NCBI RefSeq assembly: GCF_000311985.1
Contig: NZ_HE978585.1
Location: 466,346-530,345, forward strand
From: Kallipyga massiliensis ph2
Lineage (GTDB): Bacteria > Bacillota > Clostridia > Tissierellales > Peptoniphilaceae
Direction: 5' to 3'
Length of the DNA: 64,000 nt
This document shows positions 1 through 9,133 of the stretch, piece by piece. The notes beneath the pieces were generated by a model. The model had not been told where the DNA came from and searched no databases. It saw only the letters and a program-made list of their open reading frames with translations. Each line of letters opens with the position of its first letter. Within the stretch, counting starts at the first letter, position 1. Position numbers and translations under genes: made by a program.

Positions 1-360
1 GCTTTCAATATCCAGAGCATCCACCACTTCTTTCACCCGATCCGGATCCAGTTTTTGAGCCTTTTGAATAAAGAAGAGGTGGTCGTAGCCGGTCAGGTAG
101 TCGTAGAGGACACGGTTGTCCTTGAGAAAGGAGCAGGAATAGAAGATCTTGGGGTCTGTGTTCTTTAACCCGACCACCTCAATCGTTCCTGAGCTTGGAG
201 AGATAATGTTGGAGATGCAATTAAAGAGGGTGGACTTCCCGGCTCCGTTGGGTCCAACCAAGGCATAGATGCCGGGTTTATCCAGGGTTAGGGTAATGCC
301 CTTGAGGACCTCATGTTTTCCATAGGACTTCTTTAGATCCTTAATTTGTAAAATGGCCAT
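1..360 (-). CDS. ABC transporter ATP-binding protein (N-terminal part, runs off the window)
   Basis: Only the first 120 codons are present; the gene continues past base 1. The start is the ATG whose complement ends at 360, preceded by a GGAG ribosome site. The product begins MAILQIKDLKKSYG and carries a Walker A motif GPNGAGKST near residue 37, so it is the nucleotide-binding subunit of an ABC exporter. It lies 17 bp downstream of a double-length ABC-2 permease on the same strand, so the two very probably form one exporter. The signature motif and Walker B lie outside the window. The substrate cannot be told from the sequence. Confidence 0.9.
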   Translation of the reverse strand, partial: MAILQIKDLKKSYGKHEVLKGITLTLDKPGIYALVGPNGAGKSTLFNCISNIISPSSGTIEVVGLKNTDPKIFYSCSFLKDNRVLYDYLTGYDHLFFIQKAQKLDPDRVKEVVDALDIES

Positions 361-377
361 GATTAACTCCGATCTTT

Positions 378-2942
378 TCATTCATTATCTTTGTGTTGAA
401 CCAATACGTGTCCAACCAGGCCAAGGACCACCCCCCAAACCAAAAGGACGACCATCACCAGGGGAGGACTGGCCAGGGGGAGATCCCGCAGGATAGAAAG
501 ACTATTGTCGGCCACCAGGGAAACTTCCAGGTAGGGGAAGGGGGTCAGGGCCCGAAGGCTTGCCGGAAGGAAACGGCACAGGACATAACCGGACAATAAG
601 AGGGCCGCCGTGGCAAAGATGAGGTTGTTTTTCTTCCGAATAAAGAGGGAAAGGAAGGTGGCCAGGGCAGAGATGAAGAAACTGACCAAAAAGAGGGTGA
701 CCATAGTCCGCCCTACAAAACCGGCAACGCTAATAAAGCGGTAACCCCCATTCTCATAGAAGGCCACAGGATAGTTATAACTCCCAAAGCCTTCACAGAT
801 CCCGCCCAGAAGGACCTGAAAACCGAAGAAGACGGCAATGACAAAAACGGAGATCAGGGCATGGGCAAGGATTTTCATCCAGTGGATAGTTTCTCTCCGG
901 TAACCGGACGTGTACATGAGTTCGATTTGCCGCCCTCCCTCCCGGTCTGTCGTATAACCGGTCATGACCATAAGGAGGACTAAAGCCAGACAAAGAAGGC
1001 CGGAATGCTCGTTGATTAACAACTCATAGGGAAAGAAAAACCCGTCCGCCTCGTTCTTTGAGGTTCGCAGGACATATTCATCCCGGGCTTTCGGACTCTC
1101 GAAGTGGTCGTAGGGAGAAATCGAGATGACGTCTTCGCCAACAAGCGGTTTTGCCCCTCTTTTCCCGGCTTCACGGTAGATGTCCTGGGTAAAGCTAAGG
1201 CTGGTGCCGGGGTAGTTCATCTTTCGAAACGTGTGATCATACCAATCCACCTCTTTCTGGGCCCGCCGGCTAAGAGCGTCATAATAGGCCGCACTATCAT
1301 TATTTTTAAAGCTATCACTAAGGGATTGATATAGCTTCAATTTCTCTTCCTGCTCCCGGTAGATGGTCTCATAGCTTTCTAAGAGGGTTTGGTAATAGGA
1401 CTTGATTTCCTCGGTCCACTCCTTGACCGGAATATAGCCCTCTTTTTCATTACCATAGAGGTGGTTCATGGTGTCCGGATCTTGTATGTAGTCCAGCTCT
1501 TTTTTTGCGTCCTCAGCCTCCTCTTGGTACATATGAAGAAAGCCCTCGTCTCCCAATTGGTTTTGGCGAACGTCACGAGCCAGCTGTAAGCGGGGAATGA
1601 ATAAAATGACCAAAACCACAAGGCTGCCGATGAAAAAAGTTCGGAATCCCTGGCTATCGACAATCTTCAGGGTCTCCATCTTTAAAAGAGACATGGACCG
1701 TTTCCGCCCGGCCTTCCTTCCTTCAATAACCTCCACCTTGGGCAGGCAAGAGAGGGCAAAAAGCAGGAGGGAATAGCCGATGAAAACCAAAGAAAAGAGG
1801 GGAGAGGAGGGAGGAAAGAGTTCTACCTGAACCATTCCCCCGGGGGAGGTCCACATCCATTCCTCCCCCAGTAAACGCAGGACGACCTTTCCGGCAAAGA
1901 GGGGGTTGGCACTGTTTTGGAAAAGCGGAAGGTGTTGGGTCAAGACAAAGAGTCCGGCAAATAAGGTCAGGGAAAGAGCCAAAGCCTTTTGGCTGTGAAA
2001 ACGGGTGGAGAAGAAAAGGGAGAGCATGGACCAAAACAGGGCAAGGGAGAGAAAACTGACCAGGGAAAGAAGGAGGACCTCCCAGCCGTAATAGAAAAGG
2101 GGTGACGAGGAAAGATTGGATAAGCTGGCCGGGTCCATGATCCGGTAGAGGGCTTGTCCACCTGCTAGGGGCAGACCAAGGAAGGAGAGGATGAGGAAGG
2201 AAAAAAGGCCCAGAAAAAGGAGGTAGAGGACCAGGTCGAGGAGGATGACCAGGGCCTTTGCCAGGATGACTCTAGCCTTTGCCAGAGGCTGGGTGTAGAG
2301 AAAATGAATGGTCTCGTTTTCTCTTTCCTCGGCATAGAAACCGGAGTAGAGAAGGACAAAAAAGAGAAAGACGGGAAGACCCAGCAAGACCGGTGAGCGA
2401 TGGATAAAGGCTTCGACCATATTCTCGCCTAGGGGATGAACGTTGGTGTAGGGGTCATCTTCATCGAGGCGGAGGAGTTCCTGATTCTTGAACACTTGCC
2501 ACTTTAAGTTTTGCCTTTGCTCGTCGAAATGATCGGATGCAAATTCTCGAAAGATGTCGGAATGGGACCGGATAAATTCCTGGTTAAATTCTGCAGAATG
2601 AAGGATATACTTCAAATATTTCCGCCGACTTTCTCGATATTCGGGAGAATTGGGCGACAATTTTTCCAGGTTATCGATATCTACATGGGGAGTGTTCGAT
2701 TGGATGGAATCGATTGCTTCCTTTTCATTATATTCTGTGATGATGTCTTGAATTTTCTTATTGTTGGAATCAGGAAAATAACTATAAATAGAGAACCAGT
2801 CGGCCTCTTCGCGTTCTTCAACAAATCCTGAAAGGGAGTCGGGCCGGAGAAGATAGGCATAAACACAGAGGAGGAGGGAAAAAAGGAGAATGATCCAGGG
2901 CTTTTTTTGCCGAAAATGCTTCTTGATTTCGAAAGTAAACAT
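378..2942 (-). CDS. ABC-2 type permease, double-length (854 aa)
   Basis: Integral membrane permease partnering the downstream ATPase. It looks like two permease halves in tandem. Each half begins with a basic segment and one membrane helix, then a long hydrophilic extracytoplasmic stretch, then several helices. Each half also carries a similar cytoplasmic motif before the helical cluster: EREN-TIHFLYTQP near residue 204 and DREG-RQIELMYTSG near residue 669. Single ABC-2 permeases are usually 250-450 aa, so this is either a natural fusion or an internally duplicated form. The ATG at 2942 has an AAGGAGA site just upstream. A strong promoter lies at 3013-3041. Substrate unknown; lipid, peptide or antibiotic export are all possible. 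Confidence 0.85.
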   Translation of the reverse strand: MFTFEIKKHFRQKKPWIILLFSLLLCVYAYLLRPDSLSGFVEEREEADWFSIYSYFPDSNNKKIQDIITEYNEKEAIDSIQSNTPHVDIDNLEKLSPNSPEYRESRRKYLKYILHSAEFNQEFIRSHSDIFREFASDHFDEQRQNLKWQVFKNQELLRLDEDDPYTNVHPLGENMVEAFIHRSPVLLGLPVFLFFVLLYSGFYAEERENETIHFLYTQPLAKARVILAKALVILLDLVLYLLFLGLFSFLILSFLGLPLAGGQALYRIMDPASLSNLSSSPLFYYGWEVLLLSLVSFLSLALFWSMLSLFFSTRFHSQKALALSLTLFAGLFVLTQHLPLFQNSANPLFAGKVVLRLLGEEWMWTSPGGMVQVELFPPSSPLFSLVFIGYSLLLFALSCLPKVEVIEGRKAGRKRSMSLLKMETLKIVDSQGFRTFFIGSLVVLVILFIPRLQLARDVRQNQLGDEGFLHMYQEEAEDAKKELDYIQDPDTMNHLYGNEKEGYIPVKEWTEEIKSYYQTLLESYETIYREQEEKLKLYQSLSDSFKNNDSAAYYDALSRRAQKEVDWYDHTFRKMNYPGTSLSFTQDIYREAGKRGAKPLVGEDVISISPYDHFESPKARDEYVLRTSKNEADGFFFPYELLINEHSGLLCLALVLLMVMTGYTTDREGGRQIELMYTSGYRRETIHWMKILAHALISVFVIAVFFGFQVLLGGICEGFGSYNYPVAFYENGGYRFISVAGFVGRTMVTLFLVSFFISALATFLSLFIRKKNNLIFATAALLLSGYVLCRFLPASLRALTPFPYLEVSLVADNSLSILRDLPLASPPLVMVVLLVWGVVLGLVGHVLVQHKDNE

Positions 2943-3012
2943 GATTTCTCCTTAAGAGTGAAAGAGGCTTCCTGAAAGGGGAAGCCATTAAGAAAACGTT
3001 TATCTAGTTGTT

Positions 3013-3041
3013 ATTTTATTACGATGTCACCAAGATGTCAA
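3013..3041 (-). promoter_or_regulatory. Promoter of the ABC permease/ATPase operon
   Basis: On the minus strand a perfect -35 TTGACA (complement of 3036-3041) and -10 TAAAAT (complement of 3013-3018) are separated by exactly 17 bp, about 70 bp upstream of the permease start. The -35 region contains the direct repeat TGACATC-TTGG-TGACATC (11 bp period), which could be a regulator site overlapping the promoter. The regulator role is inference; the promoter match is directly visible. Confidence 0.8.
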
Positions 3042-3117
3042 TGTATATTTGTTAATAATATTTGAGGTTATTCTAAAGGTCTGCACCCTCACCATTCTTT
3101 CCATCCATAGCAAAGCC

Positions 3118-4512
3118 TCACCTTACCCCCAAATCCTCCTTCATCAGCCGGAGGGCCAGGTCGGGGTCCTCCTGGGCCAGGAGGCCCATGGCGGAGAGGG
3201 AGTAGGTCCGGTCGATGTAGACCCGGGGGGAGGCAGGATAGAGGAGGGGACGTTTTTCCGGGTCGGGGTCCATGCCCAGGACCCGGTCGGGTTGGGGGGA
3301 ATGGACCAGGACCCCGCCGGTTCCGATGATGGTGGAGAAGTGGGTCAAGTCCTTGCCGCTCAGGTAGTAGATGGACCGGCCGGTGAACTCCCGGCGGAGG
3401 GTCCCCACATGCCGACTCAGGGCCTTGAGGTAGGCCGCCCGGGCCATGGCCTGGTCAATGGCCATTTCTTCGGGACTATCCGGGATGAGCCGGGTGTTGG
3501 CAGTCCGCCTCCCGCAGGCGGCGGTGTAGTCGGCGGGGTAGAGGGCTTCCAGGGCCTCGTGGCCGACGCTCTCCAGGAGACTTTGGGCCGAATACCGCAT
3601 GCCCAAATCGCCTTCGACCGTCCGCTTATCCAGGGGTTCCTGGAGGCCCTCCTCCCGGAGCTCATAGGTCTTGTCCCCAATTCGGAGGCGGGGCTCCCGG
3701 GGATGGCCCAGACCCACGGAGTGGATGTCCGTGGTGGCACCTCCGATGTCGACCAGGAGGAGGTCGCCCAGGCCGGCCTGACCCTCGGTCCCTAGGGAAA
3801 GGAGGCGGGCAGCCTGGAGGACGGCGTCCGGGGTAGGCATGAGGACCTTGCCCAGGCGGTCTTCCAGGACATCCAGGCCCTTGGACCGGGTGATCCGGCT
3901 CATGAAGATGGACCGGATGACCCGGCGGGCGGGGTCGGCGTTGAGGACATTGACCTGGGGCATGAGGTTTTCCGTGGGGAAGACCTCGAAGCCGGCCCCT
4001 TCCAGGATGTCCACCACCTGGTCACGGACGGCCCGGTTGCCGGCCACGACGACCGGAGGCCGACGGGTCAGACCGGTCAGCTTTTGGGCATGGTCCAGGA
4101 TGGTCAGTCGGTTGCCCTGGTCGGTTCCTCCGGCAAGGAGGAGGATGTCGGGGGACAGCCGGTCCATCTCCGCAATGTCCTCCTCATCCAAGCGGAGGGC
4201 GTAGGTCTTAAGGATCCTGGCTCCGGCCCCCAGGGCAGCCCGGGTGGCGGCTTCGGCCGTCAGCTTCCGGCCCAGGCCGATGGCCACCATCTTGAGCCCG
4301 CCGGCGGCGGAGGAGCAGAGGAGGGCCTTGTCCCATGAGGGCTTGGTTCCGGAGGACTCTTCCAGGCCCTCCAGAACCCGGTCCACCCCTAGAGTCACGG
4401 ACCGGTCTACCGTTGTGGTGGACTGGGCCCGGGCCAGGATCCGGCCGGCTTGGCCATCCACCAGGGTCCCCTTGGTGAAGGTGGACCCGATGTCAATCAA
4501 AAGGTAGTTCAT
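3118..4512 (-). CDS. GlmL/MutL-family ATPase (464 aa)
   Basis: The N-terminus MNYLLIDIGSTFTKGTLVD is the phosphate-1 loop of the actin/hsp70/sugar-kinase fold. Length and sequence fit the GlmL (MutL) family, known as the accessory ATPase of adenosylcobalamin-dependent glutamate mutase and related aminomutases. A second nucleotide-binding stretch, LLLVDIGGATTDIHSVG, is visible in the middle. The start is 3 bp after the hutI stop and has no clear Shine-Dalgarno, so translation is probably coupled to hutI. No glutamate mutase subunits are in this window; its place behind hutI suggests a job in histidine/glutamate catabolism. A related variant of the family is linked to ornithine degradation, so the exact client is open. 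Confidence 0.8.
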   Translation of the reverse strand: MNYLLIDIGSTFTKGTLVDGQAGRILARAQSTTTVDRSVTLGVDRVLEGLEESSGTKPSWDKALLCSSAAGGLKMVAIGLGRKLTAEAATRAALGAGARILKTYALRLDEEDIAEMDRLSPDILLLAGGTDQGNRLTILDHAQKLTGLTRRPPVVVAGNRAVRDQVVDILEGAGFEVFPTENLMPQVNVLNADPARRVIRSIFMSRITRSKGLDVLEDRLGKVLMPTPDAVLQAARLLSLGTEGQAGLGDLLLVDIGGATTDIHSVGLGHPREPRLRIGDKTYELREEGLQEPLDKRTVEGDLGMRYSAQSLLESVGHEALEALYPADYTAACGRRTANTRLIPDSPEEMAIDQAMARAAYLKALSRHVGTLRREFTGRSIYYLSGKDLTHFSTIIGTGGVLVHSPQPDRVLGMDPDPEKRPLLYPASPRVYIDRTYSLSAMGLLAQEDPDLALRLMKEDLGVR

Positions 4513-4515
4513 GGT

Positions 4516-5796
4516 TTAACGAGTGGCGGCAGGATCGACCATCTGCCGGTCCTTGACCACGAGCCTTCCTTCTTTATAGACTTCGGAAACGTGGTTGGTC
4601 CCGAAGTGGTAGAGGGCGAAGTCCAGGTTGGGGACATTCATGACGGTCAGGTCGGCCTTCTTGCCGGCGTGGAGGGAGCCGACGGTCTCCGCCCGACGGA
4701 CCGAGTAGGCGGCATTGATGGTGACGGCATTATAGACTTCCACCGGGGTCATCCGGAGGTAGAGGCAACCCAGCTGCATGGCGAATTGGAGGTTGGCCAT
4801 GGGGCAGGAGCCGGGGTTGCAGTCGGTGGTCACGGTGATGGCCATGCCGGCATCCAGCATCTTCCGGGCCGGGGCGTAGGTGTCCTGGATCAAGGAGAAG
4901 GTGGTTCCGGGGAGGAGGTTGCCGATGACGCCGGCCTCCGCCATCTTATGGATGTCCTCATCCGTCACCATCATGAGGTGCTCGGCGGAGGTGGCCCCCA
5001 CCTCAGCAGCGACAGCGGATCCGCCGATGGATTCGATCTCATCCGCATGGATCCGGGTGGCGAAGCCCAGGTCCTTGGCGGCCAGGAGGAGGCGCTTGGA
5101 CTGGGCGGCCGTGTAGACCCCCTTCTCGCAGAAGACATCCACGAACTCGGCCAGTTTCTCCTCCTTGACATCGGGGAGCATGGCAATGATTTGGTCCATG
5201 AGCTCATCTTCCCTTCCCTTATATTCGGGGGGGATGACATGAGCCGCCATGAAGGTGGAGACCAGGTCGGCGGGCAGAGTCTCATTGAGCTTCTTGACCA
5301 CCTCCATCTGCCGCTTTTCCGTCTCCCAATTCAGGCCATAGCCCGACTTGGCTTCGATGGTGGTCACCCCGTGGATCATCATGGTTTCCACCAGGTCCCG
5401 GGTCTTGTCATAGAGCTGGTCGAATGAGGATTCCCGGGTGGCCTTCAGGGTGGACAGGATCCCCCCGCCTTCCTCCAGGATTTCCAGGTAGGACATCCCA
5501 TTGAGCTTTTTGGAGAACTCATGTTCCCGGGAGCCGCCGTAGACCAGGTGGGTGTGGCAGTCGATCAGGCCGGGGAGGGCGATGTGGCCGGACCGGTCCA
5601 GGACCTCGGTTTCCGGGCCAACCAGGTCAGCGGGGACTTGTCCTGAGCCGGTGGCCAGGATTTTCCCGTCCTTGAAGGCAATATAGGCATCGTCCAGGAT
5701 GTCAGCCCGGTTCATCTCTTGACCACGAAGGGGGTGGCCGGGATCATGGGGGGCAAATACTTGGTTGAAGTGGGTGAGAATGCGGTCAGCGTGCAT
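4516..5796 (-). CDS. hutI: Imidazolonepropionase
   Basis: Hydrolyses 4-imidazolone-5-propanoate to N-formimino-L-glutamate, the third step of histidine breakdown. The 426-residue protein shows the amidohydrolase metal motif in [17 protein letters not shown], plus [12 protein letters not shown] and the late [11 protein letters not shown] segment characteristic of HutI. I start it at the ATG ending at 5796 ([10 protein letters not shown]) because AAAGGAGGA sits just before it; an in-frame upstream ATG would add 14 residues without a better site. It is first in a two-gene operon with the GlmL-like gene and diverges from hutU across a regulatory region. Confidence 0.95.
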   Translation of the reverse strand: MHADRILTHFNQVFAPHDPGHPLRGQEMNRADILDDAYIAFKDGKILATGSGQVPADLVGPETEVLDRSGHIALPGLIDCHTHLVYGGSREHEFSKKLNGMSYLEILEEGGGILSTLKATRESSFDQLYDKTRDLVETMMIHGVTTIEAKSGYGLNWETEKRQMEVVKKLNETLPADLVSTFMAAHVIPPEYKGREDELMDQIIAMLPDVKEEKLAEFVDVFCEKGVYTAAQSKRLLLAAKDLGFATRIHADEIESIGGSAVAAEVGATSAEHLMMVTDEDIHKMAEAGVIGNLLPGTTFSLIQDTYAPARKMLDAGMAITVTTDCNPGSCPMANLQFAMQLGCLYLRMTPVEVYNAVTINAAYSVRRAETVGSLHAGKKADLTVMNVPNLDFALYHFGTNHVSEVYKEGRLVVKDRQMVDPAATR

Positions 5797-5890
5797 GGAT
5801 CCTCCTTTGTGCCGGCTCATGGGCCGGCAGGGGTTCAAAAGAAGCGAAAGGGTCGACCTTCGCTTGAGAGAAGATTTTTATCGTCTACTT

Positions 5891-5922
5891 AATATATTCC
5901 CTCACGATCCAATTACAGTCAA
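5891..5922 (-). promoter_or_regulatory. Candidate hutI promoter with a 20-bp spacer
   Basis: On the minus strand, TTGACT (complement of 5917-5922) and TATATT (complement of 5891-5896) are separated by 20 bp. The boxes are good but the spacer is longer than the usual 17. The opposing hutU promoter has the same 20-bp spacing. Long spacers are known in promoters twisted open by MerR-type activators; whether that applies here is inference. Confidence 0.45.
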
Positions 5923-5938
5923 AAAAACCCTTTCCAAA

Positions 5939-5982
5939 TTGACTATAAAAAGACGGAAGCCGACTATTCTTAACTTGTTAAG
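5939..5982 (+). promoter_or_regulatory. Candidate hutU promoter and overlapping palindromic operator
   Basis: TTGACT at 5939-5944 and TATTCT at 5965-5970 are separated by 20 bp. A perfect palindrome, CTTAAC-TT-GTTAAG, occupies 5969-5982, covering the end of the -10 box and the expected start of transcription. This looks like a repressor site for hut control. No hut regulator gene is in the window. Confidence 0.45.
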
Positions 5983-6034
5983 GAAAAGATTCTGCCTTTT
6001 TGTCGGTTTTTGTTGCAAAAGTAAGGAGGAAAAG

Positions 6035-8059
6035 ATGTTAGATAACAAGGAAATCGCCGGGGCCATGCGGATCCAGCTCGACTTCGACGAACTGCCGGAG
6101 ATGCCGGCCTTCAAGGAAGGGATCCGCCGGGCTCCGGACCGGGGCTTCCGGCTCAACCAAGCCCAAACGGAAATCGCCTTGAAGAATGCCCTTCGCTACA
6201 TTCCGGAGAAGTTCCACGAAGAACTCATCCCCGAATTTTTGGAAGAGCTGAAAACCCGCGGCCGGATTTATGGCTACCGCTTCCGTCCGGAAGGGCGGAT
6301 CTATGGCAAGCCCATCGATGAGTACAAGGGGAAATGCACCGAAGGCAAGGCCATCCAGGTCATGATCGATAACAACCTGGACTTCGATGTCGCCCTTTAT
6401 CCCTATGAGCTGGTTACCTACGGAGAAACCGGGTCCGTCTGCCACGACTGGATGCAGTACCGTTTGATTAAAAAGTACCTGGAGAACCTGACCGATGAGA
6501 CTACCCTGGTCATGGCTTCGGGCCATCCCGTGGGTCTCTTCAAGTCCCGGAAGAATTCTCCCCGTGTGGTCATCTCCAACGGCATCCTCATCGGTGAATA
6601 CGACAACCATGAGGACTGGGAAATTGCTGAAGAGATGGGCGTGACCAACTACGGACAGATGACCGCCGGCGGCTGGATGTACATCGGGCCCCAGGGCATC
6701 GTCCACGGGACCTTCAACACCATCCTCAACGCCGGTCGCCTGAAGCTGGGCCTTGGCCATGAGGATGACCTGTCCGGCAAACTCTTTGTCACCTCCGGTT
6801 TGGGCGGGATGTCCGGTGCCCAGGGAAAGGCGGCGGAGATTGCCCATGCGGTAGCCATTGTTGCTGAAGTCGACATCTCCCGGATCGAGACCCGTCTGGA
6901 GCAGGGCTGGATTTCCAAGCTGGCCGAGACCCCCGAAGAGGCCTGCCAAATGGCCAAGGAGTCCCTGGACAAGAAGGAAGCCATGTCCATTGCCTACCAT
7001 GGCAACATTGTCGACCTCCTCGAATACATCTATGACCATGACATCCACATTGACCTCCTCTCCGACCAGACCTCCTGCCACAATGCCCATGACGGCGGCT
7101 ACTGCCCGGTGGGCCTGACCTTTGAAGAGCGGACCAAGATGCTGGCCGAAGATCCCAAGACCTTCCGTGAGTTGGTGGACAAGACCCTCCACAGACACTT
7201 CAACATCATCAAAAAGCTGACCGAGCGTGGAACCTACTTCTTTGACTACGGGAACTCCTTCATGAAGGCGGTCTACGATGCCGGTGTTAAGGAAATCTCC
7301 CGGAACGGCGTCGATGACAAAGACGGCTTTATCTGGCCCTCTTATGTCGAAGACATCATGGGCCCCCTCCTCTTCGACTATGGCTATGGCCCCTTCCGTT
7401 GGGTCTGCCTGTCCGGTAAACATGAGGACCTGATTGCCACGGACCATGCAGCCATGGAAGCGATCGATCCTACCCGCCGTTACCAGGACCGCGATAACTA
7501 CAACTGGATCCGGGATGCGGAAGATAACCAGCTGGTCGTCGGAACCCAGGCTCGGATCCTCTACCAGGATGAAGTGGGTCGGGTCAACATCGCTCTGGCC
7601 TTCAACAAGCTGGTCCGGGAAGGGAAGATCGGCCCGGTCATGATCGGCCGTGACCACCATGATGTTTCCGGTACGGACTCCCCCTTCCGCGAGACCTCCA
7701 ACATCCGTGACGGCTCCAACGTCTGTGCCGACATGGCCATCCAATGCTACGCCGGGAATGCGGCCCGCGGAATGACCTATGTGGCCCTCCACAACGGCGG
7801 CGGGGTCGGAATCGGCAAGTCCCTCAATGGCGGCTTCGGGCTGGTCCTCGATGGATCGGAAAAAGTCGATGAGATCATCCGCCTCTCCCTCTCCTGGGAC
7901 GTTATGGGCGGGGTGGCCCGTCGGTCCTGGGCTCGGAATGAGCACGCTTTGGAAGTGGCGGCTGAGTGGAATAAAAATCACGAAGATGGCCATATTACTC
8001 TTCCATTTATCGCCAATGATGATAAAGTAAAAGAGGCGGTCAAGAAACTTTTTGACTAA
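6035..8059 (+). CDS. hutU: Urocanate hydratase
   Basis: Converts urocanate to 4-imidazolone-5-propanoate, the substrate of the divergent hutI product, using tightly bound NAD. The 674-residue product is the long form of the family (the common form is about 550). Family landmarks visible include GLGGMSGAQGKAAEIA, the SCHNAHDGGYCPVG segment with its conserved cysteine, GRDHHDVSGTDSPFRET and NGGGVGIGKSLNGGFG. The reading frame is open upstream to 5765, but I start at the ATG at 6035 (MLDNKEIAGAM) because GTAAGGAGGA precedes it at ideal distance. It heads a co-directional group with a 2-hydroxyacid dehydrogenase and glutamate dehydrogenase. Confidence 0.95.
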   Translation: MLDNKEIAGAMRIQLDFDELPEMPAFKEGIRRAPDRGFRLNQAQTEIALKNALRYIPEKFHEELIPEFLEELKTRGRIYGYRFRPEGRIYGKPIDEYKGKCTEGKAIQVMIDNNLDFDVALYPYELVTYGETGSVCHDWMQYRLIKKYLENLTDETTLVMASGHPVGLFKSRKNSPRVVISNGILIGEYDNHEDWEIAEEMGVTNYGQMTAGGWMYIGPQGIVHGTFNTILNAGRLKLGLGHEDDLSGKLFVTSGLGGMSGAQGKAAEIAHAVAIVAEVDISRIETRLEQGWISKLAETPEEACQMAKESLDKKEAMSIAYHGNIVDLLEYIYDHDIHIDLLSDQTSCHNAHDGGYCPVGLTFEERTKMLAEDPKTFRELVDKTLHRHFNIIKKLTERGTYFFDYGNSFMKAVYDAGVKEISRNGVDDKDGFIWPSYVEDIMGPLLFDYGYGPFRWVCLSGKHEDLIATDHAAMEAIDPTRRYQDRDNYNWIRDAEDNQLVVGTQARILYQDEVGRVNIALAFNKLVREGKIGPVMIGRDHHDVSGTDSPFRETSNIRDGSNVCADMAIQCYAGNAARGMTYVALHNGGGVGIGKSLNGGFGLVLDGSEKVDEIIRLSLSWDVMGGVARRSWARNEHALEVAAEWNKNHEDGHITLPFIANDDKVKEAVKKLFD

Positions 8060-8074
8060 GGAATAAGCAGGCGG

Positions 8075-8096
8075 AGAAGGCCGGGACCGGCCTTCT
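8075..8096 (+). terminator. GC-rich hairpin between hutU and the 2-hydroxyacid dehydrogenase gene
   Basis: AGAAGGCCG and CGGCCTTCT form a 9-bp stem with a 4-nt loop. No run of T follows, so it is a weak terminator, a pause site or an mRNA-stabilising structure rather than a full intrinsic terminator. Confidence 0.4.
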
Positions 8097-8141
8097 TCGG
8101 CTTGTTGTCGATGACAAAGGAAAAAGGACAGGAGGACATTC

Positions 8142-9122
8142 GTGTCAAAAAAGAAAGTACTATTTACGGTCGAGTTGGATCAATCCGGAAGAGACTTGCT
8201 GGATCAAAATGATATTGAAATCATCGTCTCGCCCGACCAGAAGGAAGAAACCTTCATCAAGATTCTCAAGGAAGAGAAGATCGATGCCATCATCACCCGG
8301 GTGGACCCCATCACCCCGGCTATGATGGATGCTTCCCCCAACCTCAAGGTGGTCGCCAAACACGGCGTGGGCCTGGACAACATCGATGTGGACTATGCCA
8401 CCAAAAAGGGCATCCAGGTTACCTGGGCTCCGGGCGGCAATGCCAACTCCGTGGCCGAACACACCCTCATGCTCCTCTTCATGGTGGCCCGCCGGGTTCG
8501 CCACGTTGACCAGGAACTCCGCGGCGGAAACTACAACGTCCGCTACACCCTCAAGAACACCTACGAGCTGGGCGGACATACCCTGGGCCTCATCGGCTGT
8601 GGCCGGATCGGCCAGATGCTGGCGGAAAAAGCCGCTTGCCTGGGCATGAAGGTCATCGGCTATGACCCCTACCAGAAGCAGGAAAACATGAAAGCCCCCA
8701 TCACCCTGAAGGACAGCAAGGAAGAGGTCCTGAAAGAGGCGGACTTCATCTCCCTCCACCTCCCCGGAACGCCGGAGACCCATCGTTCTTTCGGTATGGC
8801 GGATTTCAAGGCCATGAAGAAGACCGCTTCCCTGGTCAACTGCGCCAGAGGCGAAGTCGTCAACACCGAAGATCTTATTGAAGCCATTAAGGCCGGCGAA
8901 ATCGTCGGTGCTGCCCTGGACGTCTTCGAGCAGGAACCCCTGCCCATGGATTCCCCACTCTATGATATGGAAGAAGTCATCCTGACTCCCCATACGGCAG
9001 CGACCACCCGTGAGGCGGTCTACAACTGCTGCACTATGGCTGCCACCGGCGTCATTGAAGTATTAAAGGGAGAGCCTGTCTCCTATCCTGTCAACCATTT
9101 GGATAATTTGGAATATCGTTAA
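8142..9122 (+). CDS. D-2-hydroxyacid dehydrogenase, probably (R)-2-hydroxyglutarate dehydrogenase
   Basis: NAD-dependent dehydrogenase of the D-isomer-specific family, 326 aa, starting at GTG (8142) behind GGAGGACATTC. It has the nucleotide-binding loop GLIGCGRIGQML near residue 150, the catalytic arginine in NCARGEVVN, a glutamate in EQEPLPMDS and the catalytic histidine in LTPHTAATT. The substrate is not fixed by these motifs. Its position between hutU and glutamate dehydrogenase makes reduction of 2-oxoglutarate to (R)-2-hydroxyglutarate the best guess, as in the 2-hydroxyglutarate route of glutamate fermentation. Phosphoglycerate dehydrogenase is the main alternative by sequence alone. 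Confidence 0.8.
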   Translation: MSKKKVLFTVELDQSGRDLLDQNDIEIIVSPDQKEETFIKILKEEKIDAIITRVDPITPAMMDASPNLKVVAKHGVGLDNIDVDYATKKGIQVTWAPGGNANSVAEHTLMLLFMVARRVRHVDQELRGGNYNVRYTLKNTYELGGHTLGLIGCGRIGQMLAEKAACLGMKVIGYDPYQKQENMKAPITLKDSKEEVLKEADFISLHLPGTPETHRSFGMADFKAMKKTASLVNCARGEVVNTEDLIEAIKAGEIVGAALDVFEQEPLPMDSPLYDMEEVILTPHTAATTREAVYNCCTMAATGVIEVLKGEPVSYPVNHLDNLEYR

Positions 9123-9133
9123 GGAGGATATCC

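Noticed and set aside
6038-7993. 651-codon open frame on the minus strand opposite hutU
   Set aside because: Antisense shadow of a GC-rich gene: low-complexity translation, no ribosome site, and the opposite strand encodes an unmistakable urocanate hydratase.
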